Source: an uncultured Bacilli bacterium
GTDB lineage: Bacteria > Bacillota_I > Bacilli_A > ML615J-28 > CAG-313
Assembly: GCA_934140285.1 (NCBI GenBank)
Contig: CAKPBI010000001.1
Location: forward strand, 62,001-126,000
DNA: 64,000 bases
Direction: 5' to 3'
Of the stretch, positions 47,201 to 55,636 are shown piece after piece. A model generated the notes under the pieces. It saw only the letters and a list, made by a program, of their open reading frames with translations. It did no database searches and was not told where the DNA came from. Both the position numbers and the translations under genes were made by a program. Every line of letters starts with the position of its first letter. The stretch's first letter is position 1.

Positions 47201-48149
47201 TACTTTAGATATTATTAACTATGGCTTTGCTAGAGTAGACAGTGATTTTACAGTTGATATTTCTGAACTAAGTTCAATTGAAAGAATTACAGCATTAAGA
47301 AAACAAGGCATAAGAGTATTATTGTGCTTCGGTGGATATGGTAATGCAGGTACTAACTTTGCCTTAGCTGCAAACACTAAAGCAGGAAGACAAAAACTTG
47401 CTCAATCAATGCTTGAAATTATTCAAGAATATCATTTCGATGGTGTTGACATTGACTGGGAATATCCAGGATATGAAACAGGACAAGATGTATCGGTAGA
47501 TAGACCAAATTATACTTTATTACTTCAAGAAATTAGTGATACACTTAAAGGTGCTAATCCTAATTATCTAGTTACTGCCGCTCTTCCTGGTGGAAAATAT
47601 GGCTATACTAGATATGAAATCAGAAAGATAGCTAACATACTAGATTATGTAAACTTAATGACATATGATTTACAATCATCAAATGTTTCAACTCATCATA
47701 CAGCATTATACAATAGTGGAAGCTATACTCCTCATGGAAGTGTAGATCAAACTGTAGAATTATACAATATTAAAGGTGTTCCAAAAAATAAATTAATTAT
47801 AGGAATTGCCTTCTACGGACGTCGATTTGTTATCGAAAGTAATGACAGTGGAATTGGTAAGAATAATACACTTAGCAGTGCTTCAGCAATTACATATACA
47901 AGTATATACAATGATTATTTATTACCAATAAAGAATGGTTCAACAACAATCAAACGTTATTGGGATAATACAGCTAAAGCTCCATATATATATGACGGAC
48001 GTACTTGGATATCTTATGATGATCCAGAATCAATTAAGTATAAATGTCAATATGTTTTAGACAATGATTTAGGTGGATTAATGTTCTGGGATTATGGAGA
48101 AGATGAAACATTACAGTTAATCCAAGCAATTCATGACAATTTTCGATAG
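44235..48149 (+). CDS. GH18 chitinase-like lipoprotein on a stalk of 12 InlB-type repeats
   Basis: This 1,304-residue protein has a lipoprotein signal (MKRLTR, hydrophobic helix, FIGC with Cys about 23). Twelve Listeria/Bacteroides-type InlB B-repeats (about 65-70 residues; pattern YxLNGG ... GYxFxGW ... I-x-L-x-A-x-W/F) cover residues 26-875. A short beta module follows, then a GH18 barrel from about residue 970 to the end. The catalytic motif DGVDIDWEYPG starts at residue 1069, with the proton-donor Glu at 1076, and MTYDL and GIAFYGRRF are also intact. The enzyme should therefore be active on a beta-1,4-GlcNAc substrate (chitin, N-glycan core or peptidoglycan-like glycans). The repeats would hold it away from the membrane. 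The ribosome site is AAGGAGG. Confidence 0.88.
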   Translation: MKRLTRICAILLMALCLFSFIGCKKTTYVVTFDAGDAEFDYAKIQVVKGETIPSDILDNIPTLEGYEFGGWINTADDTVWNKTNKVTSNIDLKARWNKLIKINYVLNGGVNNPNNPTYFTKNVELFAPTKQDFDFQYWLYNGEKITHLPNEDVTEITIEAIFKHQGPQLIYDLDGGTNNPNNPIYYSPNAELFEPTKAGYKFDYWEYNGERVTNIPEVTEGDINLIAHYTIIEYTITYELNGGTNNPNNVTKFTILDLPLSLGDPSMEGMTFMGWTCNGRKIISIPKSSMYCNDITLVATFEKYYNINYVDCDEIDISSFPKTYVSSTGITLPTPIKKGYIFGGWEYDSKIVTKISEGTTGDITISPIFDLATYIITYELNDGKNSIKNPKTYTILDKTINLYNGTRKGYIFVGWMLNGEFVEKIDTSIAENITLSAVWELEPVYHKIIYVLNGGKGDENAPSKYKEGDGLVLSIPTKANAKFLGWNTQSDGSGQYITEISTTATEDITIYAIWEEHEVTHTITYNLNGGEVKNAPETYVQGVGVTLPRATKEGYNFVGWYLTSDFSDIRITEISEEATIDIVLYAKFEEKVTKYTITYYLNGGHFTTEDIVTEFDKNTETFSLPIPTREGYTFTGWVNELDDVVTNIEKGTEENIVVKAEYTTTLQSYSIKYITNEGTLSTDAIYKYTQGETVVLPQAIKEGSTFIGWYRTPNLTGDIYTSIPSSTSTNYVFYAAYQDIEYKITLVVDGVETVINYTINSSNITLDPVEKEGYTFKGWFNDAGQQVDTIESGSHFNIVLIAVFEPIIDDVTHTVTFKDYDGTVFTTISVKHGNTVSEIIAGTLEGLSLSWYLGNTKFDFNTIITKDIELTVKWNVMEEIFQQVFTVAKLTDNLTINTYYDTAAGQMYVRWSSDKPTFINMITGEVNLDYDETIVKVTGEFVIGKYAFALTKDIIVDKLNFVDLSTIKPAIGYFYSRTASCEISQVTIDTLDIINYGFARVDSDFTVDISELSSIERITALRKQGIRVLLCFGGYGNAGTNFALAANTKAGRQKLAQSMLEIIQEYHFDGVDIDWEYPGYETGQDVSVDRPNYTLLLQEISDTLKGANPNYLVTAALPGGKYGYTRYEIRKIANILDYVNLMTYDLQSSNVSTHHTALYNSGSYTPHGSVDQTVELYNIKGVPKNKLIIGIAFYGRRFVIESNDSGIGKNNTLSSASAITYTSIYNDYLLPIKNGSTTIKRYWDNTAKAPYIYDGRTWISYDDPESIKYKCQYVLDNDLGGLMFWDYGEDETLQLIQAIHDNFR
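44312..46860 (+). repeat. 12 tandem InlB B-repeats
   Basis: Diverged repeats of about 200-215 bases; in the protein LNGG (or a variant) and GYxFxGW recur. Units 2-4 share NNPNNP, suggesting they are the most recent copies. Confidence 0.8.
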
Positions 48150-48155
48150 AAAAAT

Positions 48156-48190
48156 AGAGCATACCAATTAAAAGTTGGTTGCTCTTTTTC
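48156..48190 (+). terminator. intrinsic terminator after the GH18 gene
   Basis: AGAGCA-ACCAA / TTGGT-TGCTCT pairing (48156-48185) with a T5 tail. Confidence 0.8.
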
Positions 48191-48219
48191 TTTTCAAAAT
48201 AAACTCAATATGCTATAAT
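48191..48219 (+). promoter_or_regulatory. promoter of the NUDIX operon
   Basis: TTTTCA (48191-48196), 17 bases, TATAAT (48214-48219) with a TGC extended element. Confidence 0.5.
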
Positions 48220-48248
48220 AATGTACAAGTAGAGAAAGAAGGTATAAA

Positions 48249-48671
48249 ATGACTTTTGAAAAATCTTGTGGAGCAATAATAGTTAGAAATAATGACGACA
48301 AATTAGAGACATTATTAATTCAAATGTGGGGAGGACATTGGTCTTTTCCAAAAGGTCACGTTGAGAATGATGAAACGGAAATTCAAACAGCAATAAGAGA
48401 AATTAAAGAAGAGACTAATTTAGATGTAACCATTGATACCAGATTTAGAGAAGTTTCAACATATTCTCCAAAAACTAATGTTATGAAGGATGTTATCTTT
48501 TTCATAGCTATTCCTAAAACAACAAATGTGATTAATCAAAAGGAAGAAATCCAACAATCTATGTGGATGGAAATTAATGAAGCATTAAATCAAGTAACAT
48601 TTGATAATGATCGAGAAATACTAAAAAAGGCAATTATATATATAAATAATCACCTTGAGGAGATAAAATAA
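48249..48671 (+). CDS. NUDIX hydrolase, Ap4A-hydrolase-like
   Basis: This 140-residue protein has a full NUDIX box: GHVENDETEIQTAIREIKEE at about residues 37-56, with the metal-binding REIKEE. The N-terminus SCGAIIVR and the segment GGHWSFPKGH resemble bacterial and archaeal bis(5'-nucleosyl)-tetraphosphatases. It would hydrolyse a nucleoside diphosphate-linked compound; the substrate is not fixed by the sequence. It is the first gene of a three-gene unit and ends directly before the methyltransferase start. Confidence 0.88.
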   Translation: MTFEKSCGAIIVRNNDDKLETLLIQMWGGHWSFPKGHVENDETEIQTAIREIKEETNLDVTIDTRFREVSTYSPKTNVMKDVIFFIAIPKTTNVINQKEEIQQSMWMEINEALNQVTFDNDREILKKAIIYINNHLEEIK

Positions 48672-49832
48672 ATGAAAATATATTTACAACGAAAAGAAGA
48701 AGAAAGAATACTTGCTGGTCACCCTTGGATATTTTCAAATGAAGTTTTAAAATTTGAAGGTAACATTGTATCTGGAAATATATGTGATGTATATACTTAT
48801 GATTCAAAATATGTTGGAAGAGGTTTTCTCAATACTAATAGTAAAATCATAGTTCGTATTCTAACACTAAATGATGAAGAAATTAACGAAGAATTTTTTT
48901 ATAAAAGATTAAATGAAGCAAACCAAATGCGTCTTTCTTGTGGATTAGATAAGTGTTATAGAGCATGTTATAGCGAAGCAGACTTTATGCCAGGATTAAT
49001 AGTTGATAAATATAGTGACACTCTTGTTCTTCAAGTACTATCCTTAGGAATGGAAAAACACAAAGATTGGATAATTAATAGTTTAATTAAAATATTTAAT
49101 CCTAAATGTATATATGAAAGAAGTGATGTTTCTGTAAGAGAAAAAGAAGGACTACCTCAATTCAAAGGTGTTTTATACGGAACATTTACTCCAATAGTTG
49201 AAACTGAAGAAAATGGCATAAAAATGTTGGTAGATATTGAAAATGGTCAAAAAACTGGTTATTTCCTTGATCAAAAAATGAATAGAAGAGCGTTAGTTGA
49301 TTATGTTAAAAATAAAAATGTTTTAGATTGTTTTTCTCATACTGGTGGATTCTTACTTCATGCTTTAAAGTATGATGCTTCATTTGTAACTGCTGTAGAT
49401 ATTAGTGAAAAAGCTTGTGAAGATATTGATAAAAATGCCAAGTTGAATGGATTTACTAACTATCAAGTGGTTTGTGCAGATGTCTTTGATTTCTTAAGAA
49501 ATCCAGAAAATGCTGACAAATATGACTGTATAATACTTGATCCACCTGCATTTACAAAAAGTAAAGATACAGTTAAAAAGGCATATAAAGGATATAAAGA
49601 AATTAATCTTCAAGCACTAAATATAATAAAAAAAGGTGGTATTCTCTTTACTTTTTCATGCTCAATGAATATGACAAAAGAATTATTTTTAGAAATGATT
49701 AAAGAAGCAAGTCATGATTCAAAAAGAGTGGTTAGACTATTAGATTTTCGTTTTCAGTCAATTGATCATCCAATGCTATTAACAACTGAAGAAACAGTGT
49801 ATTTGAAATGTGCTGTTCTATATGTAGAATAA
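48672..49832 (+). CDS. RlmI-like 23S rRNA (cytosine-C5) methyltransferase
   Basis: This 386-residue protein has an N-terminal PUA domain (about 1-75: MKIYLQRKEEERILAGHPWI), a central EEHEE-type region and a Rossmann SAM-methyltransferase domain. NVLDCFSHTGGFLLHAL is the SAM-binding motif and ILDPPAFTKSK (Asp290 on) the catalytic motif. The C-terminal TFSCSMNM is typical of RlmI/RlmK-like enzymes. The AGGAG ribosome site lies inside the end of the NUDIX gene. The exact rRNA target cannot be fixed from sequence. Confidence 0.88.
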   Translation: MKIYLQRKEEERILAGHPWIFSNEVLKFEGNIVSGNICDVYTYDSKYVGRGFLNTNSKIIVRILTLNDEEINEEFFYKRLNEANQMRLSCGLDKCYRACYSEADFMPGLIVDKYSDTLVLQVLSLGMEKHKDWIINSLIKIFNPKCIYERSDVSVREKEGLPQFKGVLYGTFTPIVETEENGIKMLVDIENGQKTGYFLDQKMNRRALVDYVKNKNVLDCFSHTGGFLLHALKYDASFVTAVDISEKACEDIDKNAKLNGFTNYQVVCADVFDFLRNPENADKYDCIILDPPAFTKSKDTVKKAYKGYKEINLQALNIIKKGGILFTFSCSMNMTKELFLEMIKEASHDSKRVVRLLDFRFQSIDHPMLLTTEETVYLKCAVLYVE

Positions 49833-49843
49833 ATGGTGGAACA

Positions 49844-50812
49844 ATGAATATAGGGAATGTAAAACTAAAAAATAATATTATTCTTGCACCTATGGCAGGG
49901 GTAACTACCCAAGCTTTTAGAACAATATGTTTAGAAATGGGAGCAGACCTTGTTTATGCAGAAATGGTTAGCGATAAAGGTTTAGCATATAACAATGAAA
50001 AAACATTAAAGATGATTGAAATAGGTGAAAATGAACACCCAATAGCAATGCAAATATTTGGAAGTGAACCTGAGTCAATAACTAATGCTGCAAAACTAAT
50101 AACAACAAGTCAAAATGTCGATATAATTGATATTAATATGGGATGCCCAGTTAATAAAGTTGTTAAAAACGGATCAGGTAGTGCCTTACTAAAAACACCC
50201 CAAAAAATTTATGATATTGTAAAAATGTTAACTGATAATATTGATATACCTGTTACTGTAAAAATTAGAGCTGGATTTGACCACAATAATATAAACTGTG
50301 ATGAAGTATCAAGATTAATTAGTAAAGCTGGAGCCAAAGCAATAGCTATACATGGAAGAACTAGATCTGACTTTTACACAGGTGTTGCCAATCTTGAGTA
50401 TATAAAAATGGTTAAAGATAATTCATCTATTCCTGTAATTGGAAATGGGGATATAAAAGACATTCAATCTGCTGTTGAAATGTTTGAAAAAACAGGAGTG
50501 GATGGCATAATGATTGGTAGAGGATCCTTAGGTAATCCATGGATCTTTAAACAACTAAAAGAATATTTTGAAAAAGGAATTGTAATTTCCAAACCAACAA
50601 CACCTGAAATTGTAGGTATGATTTTAGAACATGCTAAAAGATTAATTGCTTTAAAAGGTGAACATGTAGCAATGATAGAAATGCGTACACATGCTGCATA
50701 CTATTTAAAACAAATTCCAATGACTAAACAATATCGTGTGGCCATAGTAGGAATTAAAACATATGAAGAACTAGAAAAAATATGTTTTGCGATACTAAAT
50801 AGAGAATATTAA
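49844..50812 (+). CDS. dusB: tRNA-dihydrouridine synthase
   Basis: This 322-residue FMN-dependent TIM-barrel enzyme reduces uridine in tRNA D-loops. APMAGVTTQAFR, DINMGCPVNKVVKNGSGSAL (with the catalytic Cys) and IHGRTRSDFYTG are Dus hallmarks, and GIMIGRGSLGNPWIF is the phosphate-binding loop. The start is ATG 49844: GGTGGA precedes it and the upstream 12 codons (from 49808) overlap the previous gene without family similarity. It is the third gene of an RNA-modification unit. Confidence 0.92.
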   Translation: MNIGNVKLKNNIILAPMAGVTTQAFRTICLEMGADLVYAEMVSDKGLAYNNEKTLKMIEIGENEHPIAMQIFGSEPESITNAAKLITTSQNVDIIDINMGCPVNKVVKNGSGSALLKTPQKIYDIVKMLTDNIDIPVTVKIRAGFDHNNINCDEVSRLISKAGAKAIAIHGRTRSDFYTGVANLEYIKMVKDNSSIPVIGNGDIKDIQSAVEMFEKTGVDGIMIGRGSLGNPWIFKQLKEYFEKGIVISKPTTPEIVGMILEHAKRLIALKGEHVAMIEMRTHAAYYLKQIPMTKQYRVAIVGIKTYEELEKICFAILNREY

Positions 50813-50845
50813 AAGAGACTGCAAAGAAGCAGTCTCTTAATTTTT
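50813..50845. terminator. bidirectional terminator between dusB and hflX
   Basis: AAGAGACTGC / GCAGTCTCTT stem with an AAAGAA loop (50813-50838), starting directly after the dusB stop and reaching the hflX stop, followed by AATTTTT. Confidence 0.8.
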
Positions 50846-52117
50846 ATATTTCTTGTATAAATTACACAAATATTTAGATAGTGTAGCTTTAACCATAATT
50901 CCATTATTTTCATAAGAAGTATTTAAAACTTCACCTTTTTCTTTCATCACATTATATATATCTCCTTTATCATAAGGAATAAGATATTCATGAGTTTCAT
51001 AATCTTTAAATACAGCCTTTTCAATGTATGCTAAAAGGTCATCAATACCTACACGGGTTTTGTTGGATATATATATAGATGGTTCATAATTTTTATTAAT
51101 AAATTTTTCATTCACAAGTAAATCTGTCTTATTAAAAGCATAAACCATTGGAATATTTTCTACACCTAATTCTTTAAGAACGTTATTTGTTGTTTCAACT
51201 TGTAAGTCAAGAAATGGTGAATTTGAATCAATTATATGAATAATTAAATCTGCTTCTTTAATTTCTTCTAAAGTCGATTTGAAAGATTCAACTAAATGAT
51301 GTGGTAACTTACTTACAAAACCAACAGTATCAGTAAGTAAAAAAGTCTTATTATTTGGTAACTTTACTTGTCTAGTTGATGTTTCTAATGTCGCAAACAA
51401 CATATCCTTAACAAATACCTCTTTATCAGTATTATCGTTAAATAAGGATAAGATGGTATTCATAGTTGATGATTTGCCTGCATTTGTATATCCAACTAAA
51501 GCAACAATAGGAATTTCATTAGCACTTCTTGATTTACGGCTAACGCCTCTTGCTTGTACAATTTCCAAAAGGTCGGTTTTAAGTTTGGATATACGTTTTT
51601 CAATGTGTCTGCGGTCTAACTCCAATTTGGTTTCTCCGGCTCCCCTTCGTGCTCCTCCACTTCCTGAGCCACCGCCACCAAGACGAGATAAATCTGTGTA
51701 TGAACCTGCAAGTCTAGGAAGTTGATACTTTAATTCAGCAAGTTCTACTTGAAGAACAGCCTCTTTAGTTCTTGCTCTAATTTTAAAAATTTCAAGTATC
51801 AACATAGTACGATCAAAACATGGCGTTTGAATAGTATTTGTGATATTCTTAAATTGTACAGGGCTAAGTTCATCATTAAAAACAACATAAGCAACATTTA
51901 GTTCTTCAGCGTAAATTTTAACTTCCTCCAACTTACCTTTACCAAGATATGTTGAACTAACAGGAGAATCTAAATTTTGAACAATAGTACTAACAACCTC
52001 TAACTCAAGTGCAGCACAAAGATTTTCCATTTCTTTCATTTCATAATGAAAAAGTTCATCATTTCCTTTGTTAATACCAACAATAATTACATGATTATTA
52101 ATAGCTTGATTTTCCAT
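50837..52117 (-). CDS. hflX: GTPase HflX
   Basis: This 426-residue ribosome-associated GTPase splits stalled 70S ribosomes. The N-terminal HflX domain ends in the glycine-rich linker GGGGSGSGGARRGAGETKLE. The G domain has GYTNAGKSS (G1), DTVGFVSKLPH (G3) and NKTD (G4). The start at ATG 52117 is preferred to ATG 52132 because the latter's own codons form the perfect GGAGGT ribosome site 7 bases before 52117. It is divergent from the Clp-like gene. Confidence 0.94.
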   Translation of the reverse strand: MENQAINNHVIIVGINKGNDELFHYEMKEMENLCAALELEVVSTIVQNLDSPVSSTYLGKGKLEEVKIYAEELNVAYVVFNDELSPVQFKNITNTIQTPCFDRTMLILEIFKIRARTKEAVLQVELAELKYQLPRLAGSYTDLSRLGGGGSGSGGARRGAGETKLELDRRHIEKRISKLKTDLLEIVQARGVSRKSRSANEIPIVALVGYTNAGKSSTMNTILSLFNDNTDKEVFVKDMLFATLETSTRQVKLPNNKTFLLTDTVGFVSKLPHHLVESFKSTLEEIKEADLIIHIIDSNSPFLDLQVETTNNVLKELGVENIPMVYAFNKTDLLVNEKFINKNYEPSIYISNKTRVGIDDLLAYIEKAVFKDYETHEYLIPYDKGDIYNVMKEKGEVLNTSYENNGIMVKATLSKYLCNLYKKYKN

Positions 52118-52254
52118 ATTGTTGACCTCCATATGAAATATTCTATCATATTTAATTAAAAAAGTAAAGAAAGGTAAATTAAAGAATTATCCGATATTAT
52201 AGTTTTAAATTAGTAATTTATAGAATATAATGTTAGGAGTGTTTAGGAGGTATT

Positions 52255-54165
52255 ATGTTAGAATCATTTAGTGCCCAAGCAGTGCAAATAATTGAAGATG
52301 CAAAAAAAATAGCAGGAGAATTAAATAGTGATATAGTTGGAAGTGAACATTTGTTACTTTCCATGTATCAAACTCCTGATTCTATTTGTAGATTTCTATT
52401 ACAAGAAAAAAACATTACATATGAAGATTTATTAGGTTCGTTAGATAATATTACAGTTATTCATAAAGTGACTAATAAAACATTAACATTTACAGATAAA
52501 TTTCAAGAGATTATATTAAAATCAGAAGAGTTTGCTGAAAACAATGATAGTGATTATGTTTTTGATGAACATATATTTTATAGTCTACTTGATGATAATG
52601 AAAACATCGCAACAGAAATGTTAAAAATGTTAAACTGTGATATTGAAAAATTAAAGAATGATGTTGAAGAAATATTTAATATGTATACAAATGAGGATGA
52701 AATAGATGAGTCACCATTTCCATTTTTAATCAATTTATCAAAGCAAGCGATGGTTCATCCATTTGTTAAGCGAAGTAATTACATTGAAAGAATAAACTAT
52801 ATACTGGATAAAAAACAAAAGAATAACCCTCTTTTAATAGGGAGTGCTGGAGTAGGTAAGACAGCAATAGTTGAAGGATTATCATTAATGAGAACAAAAG
52901 ACACAATATATCAACTAGATTTAGGAGGAGCTGTAGCCGGAACAAAATATCGAGGAGAACTAGAAGAAAAAATACTTAAAGTTATGAATTTTATTAAAGA
53001 AAAACAAGCAATATTATTTATTGATGAGATTCATAATATTGTCGGAGCAGGTTCCAATGATGGTTCATTGGATATTGCAAATATACTAAAACCATATTTA
53101 TCAAGAACTGATTTATCTGTTATAGGAGCAACAACACTTGAAGAATATTATCGCTTCATTGAGAAAGATAAGGCTTTAATGCGTAGATTTCAAACTATAT
53201 TTATAGATGAACCAACCAAAGAAGAAACCAAAAAAATAATTTTAGGGATAAAAGAAACATATGAAAAATTTCATAATTTTACGATAACAAATGAAGAAAT
53301 AGATGAAATAATTAATCAAAGTTCTTTATATTTGCCACAAAAAAACTTTCCAGATAAAGCAATTGACATTTTAGATGAAATAGGAGCAAGATATTCACCA
53401 AGTAAACAGATTACCGACATTCTACAAGATGTAATATATGATCAAACTAACATCAATGTCATCTCACTTGATAAATTAAGGGAATGCAATTTAAATTATA
53501 ACGAGTTAAAACCATATTATTTAAGGTTAATTAAAAAAATACATTCATTTAATAATATAGGTGTGTTCATTGTAGAAAAGGAATTTAATGTTAATCCGCT
53601 ATTAACGGATTTAAATAAAGTTTTTAATTTTAAAAAAGAAATGTATTTAGAAATAAATTTAGATATGTATCAAGATCCTGTAATGATTAATAACTTGATA
53701 GGCTCAGCAAAAGGGTATGTCGGATATGATGAAGGTGGTATTGTGTCAGAACATATCATTAAATACCCAATATGCTTAATCTATTTTAAAAATTTTGAAA
53801 AGGCTCATGTCAGTATTAAAAATGCATTAAGAAAAATCATGAATTCCGATGCATTAATTGATAATAAGGGAAGAAAAATTATTCTTCAAAATGTTATCTT
53901 TTTATATGATGAAGAATTAAAAGAAAATAAAATTGGTTTTATAGAACAAAGAAATAAAACAACAAAAGTCATTAAACTTCAAACTAAAAAAGAAGCAACA
54001 ACAAATGATGAATGTCTATCTATTCTTTCAAAGTATAATATTAATATATTAAACTGTTATGAAGTTACTGTTGAACAATTGAAACAACTATTAAATGAAT
54101 TAATAATTAGTGGAGAAGGAAATTATATTATTAAAGATCAAAAATACCAAAAGCAAAATCAATGA
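52255..54165 (+). CDS. ClpC-like AAA+ protein with degenerate second ATPase module
   Basis: This 636-residue protein compares with about 810 for ClpC. The N-terminal Clp repeat domain (1-145) is followed by an intact first AAA+ module: Walker A GSAGVGKT at 196-203, pore region GTKYRGELEEK, and Walker B LFIDEIHN with Asp257 and Glu258. The middle coiled-coil domain is absent. The second module (from about residue 430) is eroded. There is no P-loop (GVFIVEKEFNVNP replaces it), and Walker B DE becomes K512-N513 in LIYFKNFEKAH. The pore-loop segment GSAKGYVGYDEGG (483-495) is kept, but the usual C-terminal sensor-2 part is missing. No clear P-loop IGF/LGF for ClpP docking is seen. A remodelling or adaptor role is inferred. 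The ribosome site is AGGAGG. Confidence 0.82.
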   Translation: MLESFSAQAVQIIEDAKKIAGELNSDIVGSEHLLLSMYQTPDSICRFLLQEKNITYEDLLGSLDNITVIHKVTNKTLTFTDKFQEIILKSEEFAENNDSDYVFDEHIFYSLLDDNENIATEMLKMLNCDIEKLKNDVEEIFNMYTNEDEIDESPFPFLINLSKQAMVHPFVKRSNYIERINYILDKKQKNNPLLIGSAGVGKTAIVEGLSLMRTKDTIYQLDLGGAVAGTKYRGELEEKILKVMNFIKEKQAILFIDEIHNIVGAGSNDGSLDIANILKPYLSRTDLSVIGATTLEEYYRFIEKDKALMRRFQTIFIDEPTKEETKKIILGIKETYEKFHNFTITNEEIDEIINQSSLYLPQKNFPDKAIDILDEIGARYSPSKQITDILQDVIYDQTNINVISLDKLRECNLNYNELKPYYLRLIKKIHSFNNIGVFIVEKEFNVNPLLTDLNKVFNFKKEMYLEINLDMYQDPVMINNLIGSAKGYVGYDEGGIVSEHIIKYPICLIYFKNFEKAHVSIKNALRKIMNSDALIDNKGRKIILQNVIFLYDEELKENKIGFIEQRNKTTKVIKLQTKKEATTNDECLSILSKYNINILNCYEVTVEQLKQLLNELIISGEGNYIIKDQKYQKQNQ

Positions 54166-54215
54166 AAAAATTTAAAAAAAGAGTAAACTATTCACGATAA
54201 AAGGTAGGTCATAAT

Positions 54216-55541
54216 ATGATTTGTGGAATAATTACTCTTTTAACTTTAATATCACTAATAATTTTTATAATTTTTAAGCCAACAATAAATATAAAAATTA
54301 GCTCTAAAAATATATCAATACAATCATTTTGGGTAATATCATTAATAGGTGCACTTTGCTTATTAATATTTAATCAAATAAGTACAAATGGAATAAAAAC
54401 TCTTTTAGACTTTAAAAGTGCAATGAATCCTTTCAAAATACTAATTCTATTTATTTCAATAAGTTTACTATCAATAGTATTAGAGAGTGCTGGATTCTTC
54501 GAATTATGTGCATCATTTGTGCTAAGAAAAGTAAAAAAATCTCAAATGAAGCTGTTTATTTCTTTGTTTGTTTTAGTTTCTATTCTTACAATGTTTACAT
54601 CAAATGATATTATAATATTGACCTTTACTCCTTTTATTTGTTACTTTACATCAAAGAAAAAAATAAGTCCTATTCCATATTTAGTTGCTGAATTTGTTGC
54701 AGCAAATACTTTATCCCTTACTTTTATTATAGGTAATCCAACAAATATATATTTAGCAACTTACTACAACTTAAGTTTTTTTGAATATTTTAAAGTAATG
54801 GTGATTCCGACTATATGTTTATCACTTGTTGGTTTTTTGATGGTATTTTTGTTGTTTAAAAAACAATTAAAAGAACCTATTATGAATGATGAAATAGTTG
54901 AAAATGAACATTCAACAAACAAATTTTTAATAATTACAGGCTTAGTACATTTAATTTTGTGTACAATAATATTAGTAATTTCCTCTTACATTGGATTTGA
55001 AATGTGGTACATATGTTTAGCTTTTGCTGTATCAATTACTATCTTTGTTTTAATTTATGATATAGTAAAAAAAGAAAAATACCTTCTTACAATTTATAAA
55101 CATGCTCCATATAGTTTAATTCCTTTTGTAATATCGATGTTTTTGATTGTTGTATCATTAAAGGAAAATGGAGTACTAGAAGTAATAAGTAATATTTTGG
55201 TTAAAGCCACAAATAACAATAACTTTGTTGAAACTATTATATATGGGTTTTCCTCATTCTTTGCATGTAGTTTAATAAATAATATTCCAATGAGTGTTGC
55301 TTTCGCAAGCATATTAGAGATTGGTCATAATTCATATTTTGCGTTATACTCCGTTATCATTGGTTCAAACATTGGTGCCATTCTTTCTCCAATGGGAGCT
55401 CTAGCTGGAATTATGTGGCTTGGATATTTGAAAAAACACAATGTAAAATATACTTTTTCTACGTTTATTAAAAACGGAATAATTATCTCAATACCTGTAA
55501 TGTTTATGGCTTTAATTGTGCTATATGTAATATTAATATAA
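54216..55541 (+). CDS. ArsB/NhaD/CitM-superfamily permease
   Basis: This 441-residue integral membrane protein has about 11 hydrophobic segments. TSNDIIILTFTPF (about 128-140) and the C-terminal GSNIGAILSPMGALAGIMWL match ion-transporter superfamily permeases (ArsB, CitM, NhaD). Conserved Asn and Pro residues appear in IGNPTNIYLAT and NNIPMSVAFASIL. The substrate may be a carboxylate, arsenite or Na+/H+; sequence alone does not say, and no ars gene is nearby. AGGTAGG precedes the start. It lies 50 bases after the Clp-like gene with no terminator between them. Confidence 0.85.
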   Translation: MICGIITLLTLISLIIFIIFKPTINIKISSKNISIQSFWVISLIGALCLLIFNQISTNGIKTLLDFKSAMNPFKILILFISISLLSIVLESAGFFELCASFVLRKVKKSQMKLFISLFVLVSILTMFTSNDIIILTFTPFICYFTSKKKISPIPYLVAEFVAANTLSLTFIIGNPTNIYLATYYNLSFFEYFKVMVIPTICLSLVGFLMVFLLFKKQLKEPIMNDEIVENEHSTNKFLIITGLVHLILCTIILVISSYIGFEMWYICLAFAVSITIFVLIYDIVKKEKYLLTIYKHAPYSLIPFVISMFLIVVSLKENGVLEVISNILVKATNNNNFVETIIYGFSSFFACSLINNIPMSVAFASILEIGHNSYFALYSVIIGSNIGAILSPMGALAGIMWLGYLKKHNVKYTFSTFIKNGIIISIPVMFMALIVLYVILI

Positions 55542-55572
55542 ACTGAAACATTTGGTTGTTTCAGTTTTTCTT
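55541..55572 (+). terminator. intrinsic terminator after the permease gene
   Basis: AACTGAAACA / TGTTTCAGTT, 10-bp stem with TTTGGT loop and T tail, touching the stop codon. Confidence 0.8.
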
Positions 55573-55581
55573 TTAAACTTC

Positions 55582-55610
55582 TTTACTTTTATTTAATATT
55601 TTGATATAAT
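55582..55610 (+). promoter_or_regulatory. promoter of the helicase-like to ispDF unit
   Basis: TTTACT (55582-55587), 17 bases, TATAAT (55605-55610). No terminator or good promoter is seen again before the end of ispDF, so the five genes probably share it. Confidence 0.5.
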
Positions 55611-55636
55611 AAATTGATAAAGACAAGGGTGATAGT

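Noticed and set aside
51453..51725. Plus-strand frame opposite the glycine-rich linker of hflX
   Set aside because: The Pro-rich product (PAPLRAPPLPEPPPP) is the complement of Gly/Ser/Arg codons, not a gene.
54216..55541. Arsenic-resistance locus
   Set aside because: The permease is ArsB-like only at superfamily level, and no arsR, arsC or arsA gene is nearby.
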